In this document: positions 45,267-54,774 of the stretch, in pieces
Position numbering within the stretch: the first letter of the stretch is position 1
Layout of the letters: each line of letters begins with the position of its first letter
Assembly (NCBI GenBank): GCA_002421865.1
Contig: DISE01000017.1
Span: 9,494 to 73,493, forward strand
Length of the DNA stretch: 64,000 nucleotides
DNA from: Castellaniella sp. UBA6218
GTDB taxonomy: Bacteria > Pseudomonadota > Gammaproteobacteria > Burkholderiales > Burkholderiaceae_B
Direction of reading: 5' to 3'
Translations under genes and position numbers: made by a program
The notes under the pieces: model-generated
The model's input: only the letters and a program-made list of their open reading frames with translations
The model's database searches: none
Told to the model about the DNA's origin: nothing

Positions 45267-47779
45267 GCGCCATTCCCGCAACCCCGGAATCATCGGAAGA
45301 GGTTTTTGTGACAACTGAAATCCAGAATGACGAGGCCTTGAAGGATGCCGTCCAGGGCGCTTGCGCCCGCATCATGCCGGCCTGGCCGCTGGATCAGGCG
45401 GTGGCGGTCAATCCCCACTGGCGGCGGATCGATCAGCCGATCCGCCAGGTGGCGGCGCGGCTGGCGGTGCTGGGGGACTTCCACGTGTTTCCTCAGCGGG
45501 ATTACATCCAGCGGAAGTGCTCCGCCGGGCAAATCACGCGCGCGGATCTCGAGGCGGCGCTGCGGGCCCAGGCTGCGCACGAAGCGTGCCATGTCACGGC
45601 CGAGCGCTGTATCGCGTCATTGTCCGGGCGGCCCGGCGCGCGCCGCGCGCCCTTGCTGGTCGACCTGCTCGATGATGCCGCGCAGGAAAACCAGCGCTGG
45701 CCCTGGCGCGAGGCCATCGTATTCCAGTTGAGCCAGGCCTGTGCGGCGTACTTTGATCGTCACCAGGCGGATTGGCGTGCCTCGGGCAGCCCCTCGCTCT
45801 ACAGCTTCTGGCGTGAAAGCATGATCGGCGATCATGGCCAGGGCTCGAGAATGGGGCTGCCGGGATTGATCGCGCAGATGCGGCAAATGCCCTCGCGGGC
45901 GGAAGATGCCCTGCGTTGGGCGCTGGACGAACTTCAGCTCGAGGCTCCGGTCTGGCAGGCGTATTTCGAGGCGTTGCTGCTTTCGATCAATGGATGGGCC
46001 GCCTGGTGCGCTTACGTGGGCTGGCAGAAAGTGCCGGCCGGGCAGGAGGATCCCCGGCTGTCCGATTTGCTGGCATGCCGGATCGCCTGGGAAGCCGTGC
46101 TGGCCCGCACGGTGCCGCCCGCCGCGCGGCGATCCGCGTGCGCCGCGCTCGGCACCGCCTGGAAGGATTTCGATCATCGTGTCGCGGAAGCGGATGCGGC
46201 CCTGGTGGTCGATGAAGTCTGGCAACGTGCGCTCGAAATCAGTTTCCAGCGGGAGTTCGCGCACACCTTGCGTTCGCCGGCACCATCCGGAACGCCCCGG
46301 CCGCCGGAGGTGCAGGCGGTGTTCTGCATCGATACGCGCAGTGAGCTCATGCGGCGCGCGCTGGAAGCGTGCTGGTCGGATGTCGAAACGCATGCCTTCG
46401 CGGGTTTCTTTGGCCTCCCGGTGCATTACAACCCCCTGGGCACCGAAGTGCGTCGTCCCCAGTTGCCCGGTGTCGCCTACCCGAGCGTCGCAATGAAAGA
46501 CGTCGTCACTGCGCCGGGCCAGGCCCGTGCCGACGAGGCGCAATCGGCTCAGGCCGTGGCCGTCCGCCGTCGGCGGCTCGCCCGGATCGATCAGTGGCTG
46601 GGCGCCGTGCGCTGGCCGAACACGACCTTTTCGTTTGTCGAGGCCTTCGGGATCGGCTACCTGGGCAAGATCGCGCAGTGGATCCGTCCTCCAGCCACGC
46701 CGCGCGTGGCCGCGGACCGGCTCGGCATGCCTGCCGCCGTTCAGGCGCACTGCCGGCCCATGATTACCGGACTGGATGATGGGGCCCGTGTGGAACTGGC
46801 CGCCGGCATCCTGCATGCGATGGGTCTCGATGATCGCCTGGCGCCGCTGGTGATCCTGTGCGGCCATGCGGGACACAGCACCAACAATGCGCACGCTTCG
46901 ACGCTCGATTGCGGGGCCTGCCATGGCAGGCCCGGCGATGCCAATGCCCGCGCCCTGGCGCATTTGCTGAATGATCCGCAGGTGCGGGAGGGGCTGCGCG
47001 CACAGGGACTGAATATTCCGGACGGTACGGTTTTCATGGGCGCCCTGCACAATACGACCACGGACGAGGTGACCGGTTTCGACCTGGATCTCCTGCCGGA
47101 GCCCGCGCGCGGGCGTTGGGAGAAGATGGAGCGGATCTTCGCTCAGGCGGGCGACCGCGTCCGCCGCGAGCGCGCGCCGAAACTGTCGATGAACACCGAT
47201 CTTGAGCCGGAGGGCTTGCTCAGGGCCTTCCGGCGCAGGGCCAACGATGGTTCGCAGACGCGGCCGGAATGGGGCCTCACCCGCAATGCGGCATTCGTCA
47301 TCGGCCCGCGCGACCGCAGCAGGGGGCGTGTGCTCGACCGTTGCTATCTGCACGATTACGATGCGCGCTTCGATGCGGACGGCAAAGTGCTCGAGGCGCT
47401 GATGATGGGCCCCATGGTCGTCACCCACTGGCTGTCCTGGCAGTACCACGCCTCCACCTGCGATCCCGTGCATTTCGGCGCGGGAAGCAAGGTGCTGCAC
47501 AATGTCGTGGATGGACACGTCGGGGTGTTCGAGGGCAACGGCGGCGACTTGCGCATCGGCTTGCCGCAGCAGTCCTTGCATGATGGTGAAGACTGGTATC
47601 ACCAGCCAGTACGCCTGACCGTCGTGATCGATGCGCCCGCCGCCTCGATCGAAGGCATCATCGCGCGTCATGCCGTGCTGGGTCAGTTGTGCGACAACGG
47701 CTGGTTGCTGCTATGGCGCTACGAGGGCGACGATCTGCGGCGCTACGAGCGGGGCCGTTGGCTGCCGCTCGACGTCTGA
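45263..47779 (+). CDS. dabA: DAB inorganic-carbon transporter, carbonic-anhydrase-like subunit (DUF2309)
   Basis: An 838-residue peripheral membrane subunit (DUF2309/UPF0753) with a zinc centre related to beta carbonic anhydrases. The expected ligands are visible: Cys and Asp in QAVFCIDTRSELMRRALE, and His and Cys in VILCGHAGHSTNNAHASTLD followed by CGACHG. Start ATG 45263 overlaps dabB (ATGA), so the subunits are made together. DabAB was described in chemoautotrophs as an energy-coupled CO2 trap and later found in heterotrophs and pathogens, where it supplies bicarbonate at ambient CO2. No RuBisCO or carboxysome genes are in the window, so a heterotrophic (anaplerotic) role is more likely here. 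Confidence 0.95.
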   Translation: MSAIPATPESSEEVFVTTEIQNDEALKDAVQGACARIMPAWPLDQAVAVNPHWRRIDQPIRQVAARLAVLGDFHVFPQRDYIQRKCSAGQITRADLEAALRAQAAHEACHVTAERCIASLSGRPGARRAPLLVDLLDDAAQENQRWPWREAIVFQLSQACAAYFDRHQADWRASGSPSLYSFWRESMIGDHGQGSRMGLPGLIAQMRQMPSRAEDALRWALDELQLEAPVWQAYFEALLLSINGWAAWCAYVGWQKVPAGQEDPRLSDLLACRIAWEAVLARTVPPAARRSACAALGTAWKDFDHRVAEADAALVVDEVWQRALEISFQREFAHTLRSPAPSGTPRPPEVQAVFCIDTRSELMRRALEACWSDVETHAFAGFFGLPVHYNPLGTEVRRPQLPGVAYPSVAMKDVVTAPGQARADEAQSAQAVAVRRRRLARIDQWLGAVRWPNTTFSFVEAFGIGYLGKIAQWIRPPATPRVAADRLGMPAAVQAHCRPMITGLDDGARVELAAGILHAMGLDDRLAPLVILCGHAGHSTNNAHASTLDCGACHGRPGDANARALAHLLNDPQVREGLRAQGLNIPDGTVFMGALHNTTTDEVTGFDLDLLPEPARGRWEKMERIFAQAGDRVRRERAPKLSMNTDLEPEGLLRAFRRRANDGSQTRPEWGLTRNAAFVIGPRDRSRGRVLDRCYLHDYDARFDADGKVLEALMMGPMVVTHWLSWQYHASTCDPVHFGAGSKVLHNVVDGHVGVFEGNGGDLRIGLPQQSLHDGEDWYHQPVRLTVVIDAPAASIEGIIARHAVLGQLCDNGWLLLWRYEGDDLRRYERGRWLPLDV

Positions 47780-47801
47780 TCGCGCCCAAGCGACGCGCGG
47801 T

Positions 47802-49370
47802 CTAACGCTCCGCGCGGGTGATGCCCCACGGGTTGTCCGCCCGCAGCGCGGGGGGCAGCAGCCCGTCGGGGATATCCTGGTAACACACCGGGCGCAGGAA
47901 ACGCATGATCGCCAGCGTGCCCACCGAGGTCGAGCGCGGGTCGGAGGTGGCGGGGAACGGCCCGCCGTGGACCATGGCGTCGCATACCTCGACACCGGTC
48001 GGGAAACCGTTGACCAGGATGCGGCCGGCCTTCAGTTCCAGGATCGGCAGCAGTCCGGCCGCGAGGGCGTCGTCGGCGCCGCTCTCCAGATGCAGGGTGG
48101 CCGTCAACTGGCCTTCCAGCGACTGAGCGACCGCCGCCAGTTCCTTGGGGGATGCGCAGCGCACGATCAGGGCGCTGGCGCCGAACACTTCGGCGCCCAG
48201 GTTCACCGGATCGGCCAGGAAAGCCTGGGCCGTGGTCGCCGCCAGGCCGGCCTGGCAAGGAGCGGGGCCGCTGCCTGCGGCGCCGTGCGCCAGGGGCTCG
48301 ACACCCGCATGGCCATGCAGGCGCTCGATGCCTTCCCGGTAGGACCGGGCGATGCCCGCCGTCAGCATGGTGGCGGCCGGTGCGGCACCCACGCCCTCGG
48401 CGGCCAGGCGGACGAAGCGGTCCAGGTCCGGTCCGTCCAGGCCGACGATCAGGCCCGGGTTGGTGCACAGCTGGCCCGCGCTGCCCGTCAGCGAGGCGAC
48501 GAATCCTTTGGCGATGCCCTCGGCGCGCGCGGCCAGGGCACCGGGCAGCAGGAACACCGGATTGGTGCTGCTCATTTCCGCGTAGACAGGGATCGGAACA
48601 GGCCGCGCGGCGGCGGCCCGCATCAGGGCCAGGCCGCCCTGGCGTGATCCGGTGAAGCCGACCGCCTGGATCGAGGGGTGCCCGACCAGCGCCAGGCTCA
48701 GTTCGTGGCCCGGGCCGGCCAACAGGGAAAAGACGCCTTCGTGCAGGCCGCATTGCCGCACGGCGAGGCGGATGGCCCGGCCCACCAGTTCCGATGTCCC
48801 TGGGTGCGCGGGATGCGCCTTGACCACGACCGGCGCGCCGGCGGCCAGGGCCGAGGCCGTGTCGCCGCCCGCCACCGAGAAGGCCAGGGGGAAATTGCTG
48901 GCGCCGAAGACGGCCACCGGCCCCACGGGAATGTGGCGCAGGCGGATATCGCCGCGCGGCATCGGCGTGCGTTCGGGCAAGGCGTGGTCGACGCGGGCGC
49001 CGAGCCAGTCGCCGTCGCGCACGACGCGGGCGAACAGGCGCAGCTGGCTCACGGTGCGGCCGCGCTCGCCTTCCAGGCGGGGCCGGGGCAGGCCGGTCTC
49101 GCGCATGGCACGCTCGATCAGGGCGTCGCCCAGATCCAGGATGGATTGGGCGACGGCTTCCAGGAACGCGGCGCGCGCCTCCAGGCCGGTCTCGCGGTAG
49201 GAGGCGAACGCGGCTTCGGCCAGCCGCGCCGCCCGGTCCACCTGGCTCGAGTCGGCGCCGCGCCAGGCGGGTTCGAGCGTTTCGCCGGTGGCGGGGTCGC
49301 AAGCGTGGAATGCGGAGCCGGTGCCGGGGATGTCCTGGTCGCCGATCAATTGGGTGCCGGTGATTTGCAT
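47802..49370 (-). CDS. 2,5-dioxovalerate (alpha-ketoglutaric semialdehyde) dehydrogenase
   Basis: A 522-residue aldehyde dehydrogenase of the KGSADH branch that oxidises 2,5-dioxopentanoate to 2-oxoglutarate. Characteristic wording: [36 protein letters not shown] (with N-F-P-L-A-F, diagnostic for this branch), [15 protein letters not shown] (catalytic Glu region) and [14 protein letters not shown] (nucleophile Cys). I chose ATG 49370 ([10 protein letters not shown]), where homology begins. It is the last enzyme of the aldarate pathway encoded around it, acting after KdgD (58933-59838). The epimerase gene starts the same minus-strand run 17 bp upstream. Confidence 0.92.
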   Translation of the reverse strand: MQITGTQLIGDQDIPGTGSAFHACDPATGETLEPAWRGADSSQVDRAARLAEAAFASYRETGLEARAAFLEAVAQSILDLGDALIERAMRETGLPRPRLEGERGRTVSQLRLFARVVRDGDWLGARVDHALPERTPMPRGDIRLRHIPVGPVAVFGASNFPLAFSVAGGDTASALAAGAPVVVKAHPAHPGTSELVGRAIRLAVRQCGLHEGVFSLLAGPGHELSLALVGHPSIQAVGFTGSRQGGLALMRAAAARPVPIPVYAEMSSTNPVFLLPGALAARAEGIAKGFVASLTGSAGQLCTNPGLIVGLDGPDLDRFVRLAAEGVGAAPAATMLTAGIARSYREGIERLHGHAGVEPLAHGAAGSGPAPCQAGLAATTAQAFLADPVNLGAEVFGASALIVRCASPKELAAVAQSLEGQLTATLHLESGADDALAAGLLPILELKAGRILVNGFPTGVEVCDAMVHGGPFPATSDPRSTSVGTLAIMRFLRPVCYQDIPDGLLPPALRADNPWGITRAER

Positions 49371-49386
49371 GATGGAGTCCTTCATC

Positions 49387-50334
49387 TCAGTCGTCTGTCG
49401 GGGCCGCGTCGCCTGCGCGACGGGTCGGGGTCGGGCGGACATCGAGCCGCAGGCCGATGTCCAGGGATTCGTCGGGCGCCAGGACGCGCAACCCGGTGCC
49501 GGGCTGTCCGTCCGCGCTCAGATTGACGGCGTCGCAGACATGGGTGGCGGGCTCGACGCACAGGTAGCGCCCGGCGTTGGCGTGCAGCACCAAGTGTTCC
49601 AGCGGACCTTCGGCATGCAGGTCCAGACCCGGCCCCGCATCCCAGTCCACCTGGGCGTGACCGTCCCAGCCGCCCAGAAAGGCCGTCCAGGTTTGCACGC
49701 CGCGTGTCCAGTCCTCGCGGTGGTTGGGCCGGGGAAAGCGTGCCAGCTCGTCTTCATGCGCCCACTCGGTCACGGCGTTCAGGCGGGCGCGTGTCGCGGT
49801 GAAGTACGGATGCAGGCCCAGGCCGGCGGGCATGGGTGAGTCCGACAGATTGCGCAGGGAAAGGCGGATGCGCAGGCCTGCGGAGTCCAGCCGGACGGTC
49901 TGGCGCAGACGCCAGCGCCAGGGCCAGCCGCCGACACCGGCCGGATGGTCCAGTGTGAGTTCGGCGTGGTCGATGCCGGATTCCCGCACAGTCCAGGGCA
50001 TCGCCTGGGCCTGGCCGTGCAGGGCGTGCGGGTGACCGGGCAGGGCGTCCAGTGCCAGGGTGCCGGATCGCCAGCGCAGCCGGGCGTCGCGCACGCGGTT
50101 GGAAAACGGCGCCAGCGGGAACAGGCCGCCCTTGGGCCAGGCGTGAGCGGGCCAGCCGTCGCTGTCGATCGGGACCAGCCAGTCGCGCGGACCTTCGGGC
50201 AGATCGGTGGTCCAGCGCAGGACGCGCCCGCCCGCCGCCGGAGCGACCAGGACCCGGTGGGGGCCGTGGCGCAGATCCAGGCGGTCGGGTCCGGCCGCCT
50301 CCAGCCGGGCGGCGTACAGGGAAAGCGACGTCAT
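49387..50334 (-). CDS. Aldose 1-epimerase (mutarotase) family protein
   Basis: A 315-residue galactose-mutarotase-like protein. Likely active-site residues are His in [11 protein letters not shown], His in [13 protein letters not shown] and Glu in [13 protein letters not shown]. Substrate entry region: [20 protein letters not shown]. It would interconvert anomers of a sugar or uronate before oxidation to the aldarate. ATG 50334 overlaps the upstream ABC permease stop by 4 bp, so it is in the same operon as the importer. This placement suggests that sugars or uronic acids, not only aldaric acids, feed the pathway. Confidence 0.88.
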   Translation of the reverse strand: MTSLSLYAARLEAAGPDRLDLRHGPHRVLVAPAAGGRVLRWTTDLPEGPRDWLVPIDSDGWPAHAWPKGGLFPLAPFSNRVRDARLRWRSGTLALDALPGHPHALHGQAQAMPWTVRESGIDHAELTLDHPAGVGGWPWRWRLRQTVRLDSAGLRIRLSLRNLSDSPMPAGLGLHPYFTATRARLNAVTEWAHEDELARFPRPNHREDWTRGVQTWTAFLGGWDGHAQVDWDAGPGLDLHAEGPLEHLVLHANAGRYLCVEPATHVCDAVNLSADGQPGTGLRVLAPDESLDIGLRLDVRPTPTRRAGDAAPTDD

Positions 50335-51221
50335 GCCTCGCGGGGCGCTTCCTTGACGCGGCTGACCAGCTGCGTCGGGCTGACGAAGCGCAGGGCGATC
50401 AGCACCCACAGCAGGGTGATGGCCATGTAGATCATCGCCATCGCATCGATCGCCTGGGGGGCGCGCACGCCGGTGGAAAACACTGCGTAGTACAGCGCCA
50501 CGACCAGGGTCTGGGAGTCCGGCCCCGCCGTGAAGAAGGTCAGCTCGAACATGCCGATCGTGCGCACCAGCACCAGCAGGCCCGCCGCCAGCATGCCCGG
50601 GACCAGCAGGGGCAGCAGCACGTGGCGGAAATACTGGAACGTGTTGGCGCCGAAGATGCGCGCGGCGGATTCCAGACCCGGGTCGATCTGTTCGATGAAA
50701 GGCGTCATCACCAGGATCACGAAGGGCAGGGCGGGCACCAGGTTGGACAGGATGACGCCTGTCAGCGTGCCGCCGACGCCGATCTGGTACATGGCCGTGG
50801 CCATGGGGATGCCGTAGGTGACCGGCGGCACCATCATGGGCAGCAGGATCAGCAGCATGGCCAGGCGCTTGCCGGGGAACCGGGCGCGGGCCAGCGCGTA
50901 GGCGGCGGGCACGCCCAGCAGGATCGACAGCAGGACCGTGGCGGCGACGACTTCGAGCGTCACCACCAGGATGTGCGCCAGCTGGAAGTCGTCCCAGGCG
51001 CGGCCGTACCAGGACAGCGTGAAGCCTTCCGGCAGCGGCGTGCCGAACCAGCGTGTCGCCACTGAATTGACCACCACGGTGGCGATCATGAAGACGACGT
51101 TCAGCAGGAAAAAGCCCATGACGGTCCAGATCGTGGCGCGCCACAGCCAGCCCCAGCGCCGCGAGGGCGAGGCGGCGTGCGCGCCGGTGTTCCGGGAAGT
51201 CGGGAGTGTGTGTGCGTTCAT
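50331..51221 (-). CDS. ABC transporter permease (second), spermidine/putrescine-type family
   Basis: A 296-residue inner-membrane permease with six helices. The EAA-type coupling loop appears as IDPGLESAARIFGANTFQYF, contacting the ATPase. Helices include GFFLLNVVFMIATVVVNSV, TLEVVAATVLLSILLGVPAA and MLLILLPMMVPPVTYGIPMA. It belongs to the PotC/CysW-like group, whose importers take organic acids, polyamines or sulfate. Together with the other permease, the ATPase and the binding protein it makes a complete importer for the aldarate cluster. It lies 4 bp after the first permease gene. Confidence 0.9.
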   Translation of the reverse strand: MNAHTLPTSRNTGAHAASPSRRWGWLWRATIWTVMGFFLLNVVFMIATVVVNSVATRWFGTPLPEGFTLSWYGRAWDDFQLAHILVVTLEVVAATVLLSILLGVPAAYALARARFPGKRLAMLLILLPMMVPPVTYGIPMATAMYQIGVGGTLTGVILSNLVPALPFVILVMTPFIEQIDPGLESAARIFGANTFQYFRHVLLPLLVPGMLAAGLLVLVRTIGMFELTFFTAGPDSQTLVVALYYAVFSTGVRAPQAIDAMAMIYMAITLLWVLIALRFVSPTQLVSRVKEAPREA

Positions 51222-51225
51222 GATC

Positions 51226-52089
51226 TCAACCTTTGCCGCTGGTGGCCGGCCCGCTGTAGAAAGCGCGCCGGAACGCGAAGATCGCGCAGACGATGAGCAG
51301 CTGCACGAACCCCATGACGATGGCGATGGCCGAGGCCATGCCGTAGTCGTATTGCTCGAAGGCCGCCTCGTAGGCGGCGATGGAGATCACCCGCGTCGGT
51401 CCCGCCGGGGCGCCCAGCAGGATGGCGGACGGGAACACGGCGAAGGCCTGGACGAACGACAGCGCGGCGGCCATCGACAATCCCGGCACCAGCAGCGGCA
51501 GATAGATCAGCCGGAACTGGTTCCAGGGGCCGGCGCCCAGCGTGCCCGCCGCCCGTGCCAGCGTCGGGTCGATGCCCGAGATGTAGGACAGCGTCAGCAG
51601 GAAGGCGAAGGGAAAGCCGGAAATCACCAGGGAGATCAGCACGCCCCAGAAATTGTGGGTCAGACGGACCTCGTCCATGTACAGGTTGAAGCCCTGCAGG
51701 AACTGAGGAAACCAGCCCGCCGGGCCATAGAAGGTCAGCATGCCGTCGGCGACCAGCACCGTGCCCAGGGTGATCGGGATCACCAGCAGCGTCGTGACGA
51801 TGCGCTGCGAGCGGCTGTTGTGACGCAGGGCGAAGGCGACCGGCACGGACAGGCCGACGTTGATCAGGGTGGCGGGCACAGCCAGTTTCAGCGTCACCCA
51901 CAGCGTGCCCCACTGGGACGGCGTGGTGAAGAAGTGTGCGTAGTTGGCCCAGAAGCCGCCGCCGTCCATGGGCTGCGTCGAAATGACGACGCCGTAGAAG
52001 AACGGGTAGATGAACAGGGCGAGCAACACCAGGACGGCGGGCGCCACCAGCCAGCCGCGCCGATCTCCCGTTGGCGCGACGGCGTTCAT
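51226..52089 (-). CDS. ABC transporter permease (first), spermidine/putrescine-type family
   Basis: A 287-residue PotB-like permease. Helices include GWLVAPAVLVLLALFIYPFF and WVTLKLAVPATLINVGLSVP. The coupling loop is GIDPTLARAAGTLGAGPWNQ. I chose ATG 52089 (MNAVAPTGDR); upstream the frame has no homology and crosses the ATPase gene. Its ATG overlaps the stop of the 24-codon micro-ORF (ATGA), which itself overlaps the ATPase stop, so translation can pass down the operon by re-initiation. Confidence 0.9.
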   Translation of the reverse strand: MNAVAPTGDRRGWLVAPAVLVLLALFIYPFFYGVVISTQPMDGGGFWANYAHFFTTPSQWGTLWVTLKLAVPATLINVGLSVPVAFALRHNSRSQRIVTTLLVIPITLGTVLVADGMLTFYGPAGWFPQFLQGFNLYMDEVRLTHNFWGVLISLVISGFPFAFLLTLSYISGIDPTLARAAGTLGAGPWNQFRLIYLPLLVPGLSMAAALSFVQAFAVFPSAILLGAPAGPTRVISIAAYEAAFEQYDYGMASAIAIVMGFVQLLIVCAIFAFRRAFYSGPATSGKG

Positions 52090-52160
52090 GCGGCCCCCTT
52101 GGCGCTGTGCGCCGTCCCCCCCAGGGGGAATTCGTACTTGGAGCGGTCCTGCGTACTCAT
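52086..52160 (-). CDS. 24-codon micro-ORF coupled between ABC ATPase and permease genes
   Basis: A short frame beginning [15 protein letters not shown] and ending TAHSAKGAA. Its ATG overlaps the ATPase stop (ATGA, 52157-52160), and its TGA overlaps the permease start (ATGA, 52086-52089), so all three frames are linked by 4-bp overlaps. The DNA also carries two short hairpins. No known family. It may be a coupling device that lets ribosomes cross a structured spacer, or a relic of a repeat element with chance coding. No evidence that the peptide itself is functional. Confidence 0.45.
   Translation of the reverse strand: MSTQDRSKYEFPLGGTAHSAKGAA
52102..52128. repeat. Double-hairpin GC element inside the ABC operon
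   Basis: Two adjacent inverted repeats: GGCGC-TGT-GCGCC (52102-52114) and CCCCC-CCA-GGGGG (52116-52128). They fill the spacer between ATPase and permease genes and are encoded within the micro-ORF. The look is that of a dispersed intergenic repeat of the Burkholderiales, but copy number in this genome cannot be judged because no second copy is in the window. Confidence 0.45.
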
Positions 52161-53236
52161 GCGGCCTCCGCGTAAGCCAGGACCCGGTCGGCCGGGATGT
52201 GCAGCCGGATGCGGTCGCCCGGCGCGAAGGCGCCCGGCAGCCGCACGTACAGGTCGCCCAGGGCGGTGGAGACGAACAGCAGGGAATCGCGTCCGCCGAA
52301 CTCCAGGGACCGGACCGTGGCATCGATGCCGTTGGCCTGGCCCGCTTCGGCGAGCTGGAAATCGTCGGGCCGCATGGCGACGGCGACTTTCTGGCGGCCG
52401 TTCAGGTCGCCGATGGCCGTGCCGTTCATCTGGACCTGATTGTGTTCGACGACCAGGCCGTCGCCGGTCTGGCGCACCATGCGGAAATCGAGTACGTTGC
52501 GGTAGCCCATGAAGCGCGCCACGTGCAGGTTGCGCGGACGGCCGTAGACTTCGCGGGGGGCGCCGATCTGTTGCACCGAGCCGGCGCGCATGACCACGAT
52601 CCGGTCGGCCATCGACAGGGCCTCGTCCTGATCGTGCGTGACGTAGATGGTGGCGCGTTCCAGCTGGCGGTGGATCCGGCGGATTTCCGCGCGCATCTCG
52701 ATGCGCAGCTTGGCGTCCAGGTTCGACAGCGGCTCGTCCATCAGGATCACGGGCGGTTCGATGACGATGGCCCGGGCGATGGCGACGCGCTGCTGCTGGC
52801 CGCCGGACAATTGGCCCGGCAGCTTGTGTTCATGGCCTTCCAGCTGGACCAGGGTCAGGGCCGACTGGACGCGGCGGGCGATCTCGTCTTTGCGCACGCC
52901 GCGCATCTTCAGTCCGAAGCCCACGTTGTCGCGTACCGACATGTGAGGGAACAGCGCGTAATTCTGGAACACCATGCCGAAACCGCGCCGTTCAGGGGGC
53001 AGCACGTCGATGCGGGTATCGTCCAGCCAGATGCTGCCTTCGGTGAGCGAGGTCAGGCCCGCCAGGCAGTTCAGCGCGGTCGACTTGCCGCAGCCCGACG
53101 GCCCCAGCAGGGCGATGAACTCGCCGCGCTGGATGTCGAGGCTGAGGTCGCTCAGGGCGGCAACGGCCGAACCGGAGGTCGTGTCGAATTTCCGGCCCAC
53201 GGCATCCAGACGCAGCTGTTGAAAAGAATGATTCAT
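52157..53236 (-). CDS. ABC transporter ATP-binding protein (PotA/MalK-like, with TOBE domain)
   Basis: A 359-residue importer ATPase. Walker A is [18 protein letters not shown], the Q-loop is [14 protein letters not shown], the signature is [14 protein letters not shown], Walker B is [16 protein letters not shown], and the switch His is in [13 protein letters not shown]. Residues about 240-355 form the C-terminal TOBE/OB regulatory domain ([30 protein letters not shown]). It lies 79 bp downstream of the binding-protein gene and before the two permeases. The order binding protein-ATPase-permease-permease-epimerase-KGSADH on the minus strand indicates one catabolic operon. Confidence 0.93.
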   Translation of the reverse strand: MNHSFQQLRLDAVGRKFDTTSGSAVAALSDLSLDIQRGEFIALLGPSGCGKSTALNCLAGLTSLTEGSIWLDDTRIDVLPPERRGFGMVFQNYALFPHMSVRDNVGFGLKMRGVRKDEIARRVQSALTLVQLEGHEHKLPGQLSGGQQQRVAIARAIVIEPPVILMDEPLSNLDAKLRIEMRAEIRRIHRQLERATIYVTHDQDEALSMADRIVVMRAGSVQQIGAPREVYGRPRNLHVARFMGYRNVLDFRMVRQTGDGLVVEHNQVQMNGTAIGDLNGRQKVAVAMRPDDFQLAEAGQANGIDATVRSLEFGGRDSLLFVSTALGDLYVRLPGAFAPGDRIRLHIPADRVLAYAEAA

Positions 53237-53315
53237 GATTCTTGATCCAGGGAGGTCGGGCCGCCCGTCCGTCCGGAACGGGCGGGTGGGCGGCCGGTCA
53301 CGGGAAAGCGACTGC

Positions 53316-54488
53316 TTATTTCTTCAGGGCGCCGACTTCGGTGTCCCATTTGTGGAAGGCCTCGACCATGGCCTTCGCGTCAAGCGGCACCGCGTTCGGG
53401 CGACGGGCGATCAGCTCATCGTATTCCGGACGGCCGAACTTCTTGATGATTTCCTGGCTTTCGGCCGGCGCGGCCGACAGAGGCACGTCGCGGATGGCCG
53501 GACCCGGGTAGAAGTAGCCGGAGTCATAGGTCATGGCCTGCTGCTTGGGCTCGAGCATGAACTTCAGCAGCTTGAACAGGACTTTCTGCTTCTCGGCCGA
53601 CACGCCCTTGGGGATCACCATGTAATGGGCATCGTTCACCCAGGTGAAGTTGTCGAAGGCCTGGATCTTGAAGTCGGCGGGCACCACGCCCAGTGCGCGC
53701 GGATTGATGTCCCAGCCGGTGACGGTCACCGTCATGTCGCGGCTGCCTTCGCCCAGTTCCTTCATCACGGCGGACGTGCCGCCCGGATAGTAGGGCACGC
53801 AGTCGTTCAGTTCCTTCAGGAATTTCCAGGTCTTGTCCCAGCCGTTGATCGGATCGTAGGGATCCTTGTCGCCCAGCAGATAGGGCAGGCCCATCAGGAA
53901 GGTCCGGCCCGGGCCCGAGTTCGCCGGGCGCGCGTAGATCAGCTTGTTGGGATTGGCCTTGCACCAGGCCAGCAGTTCGGCCGGCGTCTTGGGCGGATTC
54001 TTGACCTTGGCCGGGTTGTATTCCAGCAGCGGGCCGGCCGGCATGAAGGTGACTTCCAGTCCGTAGCCCTGGGCCAGTTGCTGCATGCGGGCGGGACCCC
54101 GCGCGTACTGGTTCAGGATGCTCTTGAACTCGGCCTCGTGATCGGGCAGCAGCTTCAGCCAGAGGTCCTGTTCGATGCCGGCGGCCAGGGCGTCGGTGCC
54201 GGTCAGGACCAGGTCGATGTCCGAGCGGCCGGCTTTCTGCATGGCCTTGATCTTGCCGGGCAGTTGCGGCGAGGGCGCATTGGTGAAGGTGATGTTCGAG
54301 ACCAGATCGGGGTTCTGGTCGCGGAAGGCTTCCAGGGCCTTCTGTGTCAGTGCCAGGTTGCCTGCCACGTCGACGACGTTCAGCGTGACGGGGGCGGCGT
54401 GGGCCGACAGGGCGGCGCCGGCCAGGGCCAGGGCGCCCGCCAGTGCGTGGAATCGTCCCCTCCGAGGGGACTGCTTGATGCCTTTCAT
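53316..54488 (-). CDS. ABC transporter substrate-binding protein, extracellular solute-binding family 1-like
   Basis: A 390-residue periplasmic receptor with a signal peptide (about residues 1-31, LAGAALSAHA-APV). Two-lobe fold indicated by TLNVVDVAGNLALTQKALEA, SDIDLVLTGTDALAAGIEQD, VTVTGWDINPRALGV and HYMVIPKGVSAEKQKVLFKL. First gene of the operon, with AGGAGA before ATG 54488. A candidate promoter and GntR-type operator lie about 100 bp upstream. Context makes glucarate, galactarate or a related sugar acid the likely ligand; this is inference, since the family also binds polyamines and iron. Confidence 0.9.
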   Translation of the reverse strand: MKGIKQSPRRGRFHALAGALALAGAALSAHAAPVTLNVVDVAGNLALTQKALEAFRDQNPDLVSNITFTNAPSPQLPGKIKAMQKAGRSDIDLVLTGTDALAAGIEQDLWLKLLPDHEAEFKSILNQYARGPARMQQLAQGYGLEVTFMPAGPLLEYNPAKVKNPPKTPAELLAWCKANPNKLIYARPANSGPGRTFLMGLPYLLGDKDPYDPINGWDKTWKFLKELNDCVPYYPGGTSAVMKELGEGSRDMTVTVTGWDINPRALGVVPADFKIQAFDNFTWVNDAHYMVIPKGVSAEKQKVLFKLLKFMLEPKQQAMTYDSGYFYPGPAIRDVPLSAAPAESQEIIKKFGRPEYDELIARRPNAVPLDAKAMVEAFHKWDTEVGALKK

Positions 54489-54587
54489 GAATTGTCTCCT
54501 AGGGTGTTCGCCTGTGCGAGTAAGAATCCGGCGTGCGGGAGATCCGGTTCAGCCGTGGTCCTGGATATCGGACCGTTCTTCTCGTAA

Positions 54588-54620
54588 GTCATCATATAAG
54601 TTGATGGGTTCGGAGGACAA
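54588..54620 (-). promoter_or_regulatory. Promoter and operator for the ABC/aldarate import operon
   Basis: On the minus strand, -35 TTGTCC (54615-54620) and -10 TATGAT (54591-54596) are separated by 18 bp. The -10 is embedded in the motif GTCATCATATAAG (54588-54600, plus strand), one of six related motifs in this locus. Repressor binding here would block RNA polymerase. The binding protein starts 100 bp downstream. Confidence 0.6.
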
Positions 54621-54774
54621 CATTTTTTTCCATCGACAGGAGATGGAAAGCAGGTTCAATAAAATCAAAAATTCAAATAATTATTTGATTTTTATGGATA
54701 ATTGTTTCTAACGACCTGACGTATCAGTATATTCCCTAGTAGTCCGGGATTTGGGGCTGATTCTACAGTCTGCA
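54621..54774. other. AT-rich non-coding segment between divergent aldarate operons
   Basis: The gap between the ABC operon and gudD is 334 bp. Apart from the two operator sites, it is strikingly AT-rich for this chromosome at about 54620-54730. It contains a perfect 16-bp palindrome TCAAATAATTATTTGA (54673-54688) followed by a T-run. No ORF is supported. It may contain UP-elements, a curved-DNA site or a silencer-protein target. Confidence 0.5.

Noticed and set aside
45617..47671. Long minus-strand open frame opposite dabA
   Set aside because: Antisense shadow of a gene with an intact zinc site.
54621..54774. Small coding gene in the AT-rich gap upstream of gudD
   Set aside because: A plus-strand frame passes through, but it starts inside the ABC binding-protein gene in antisense and has no homology or ribosome-binding site.
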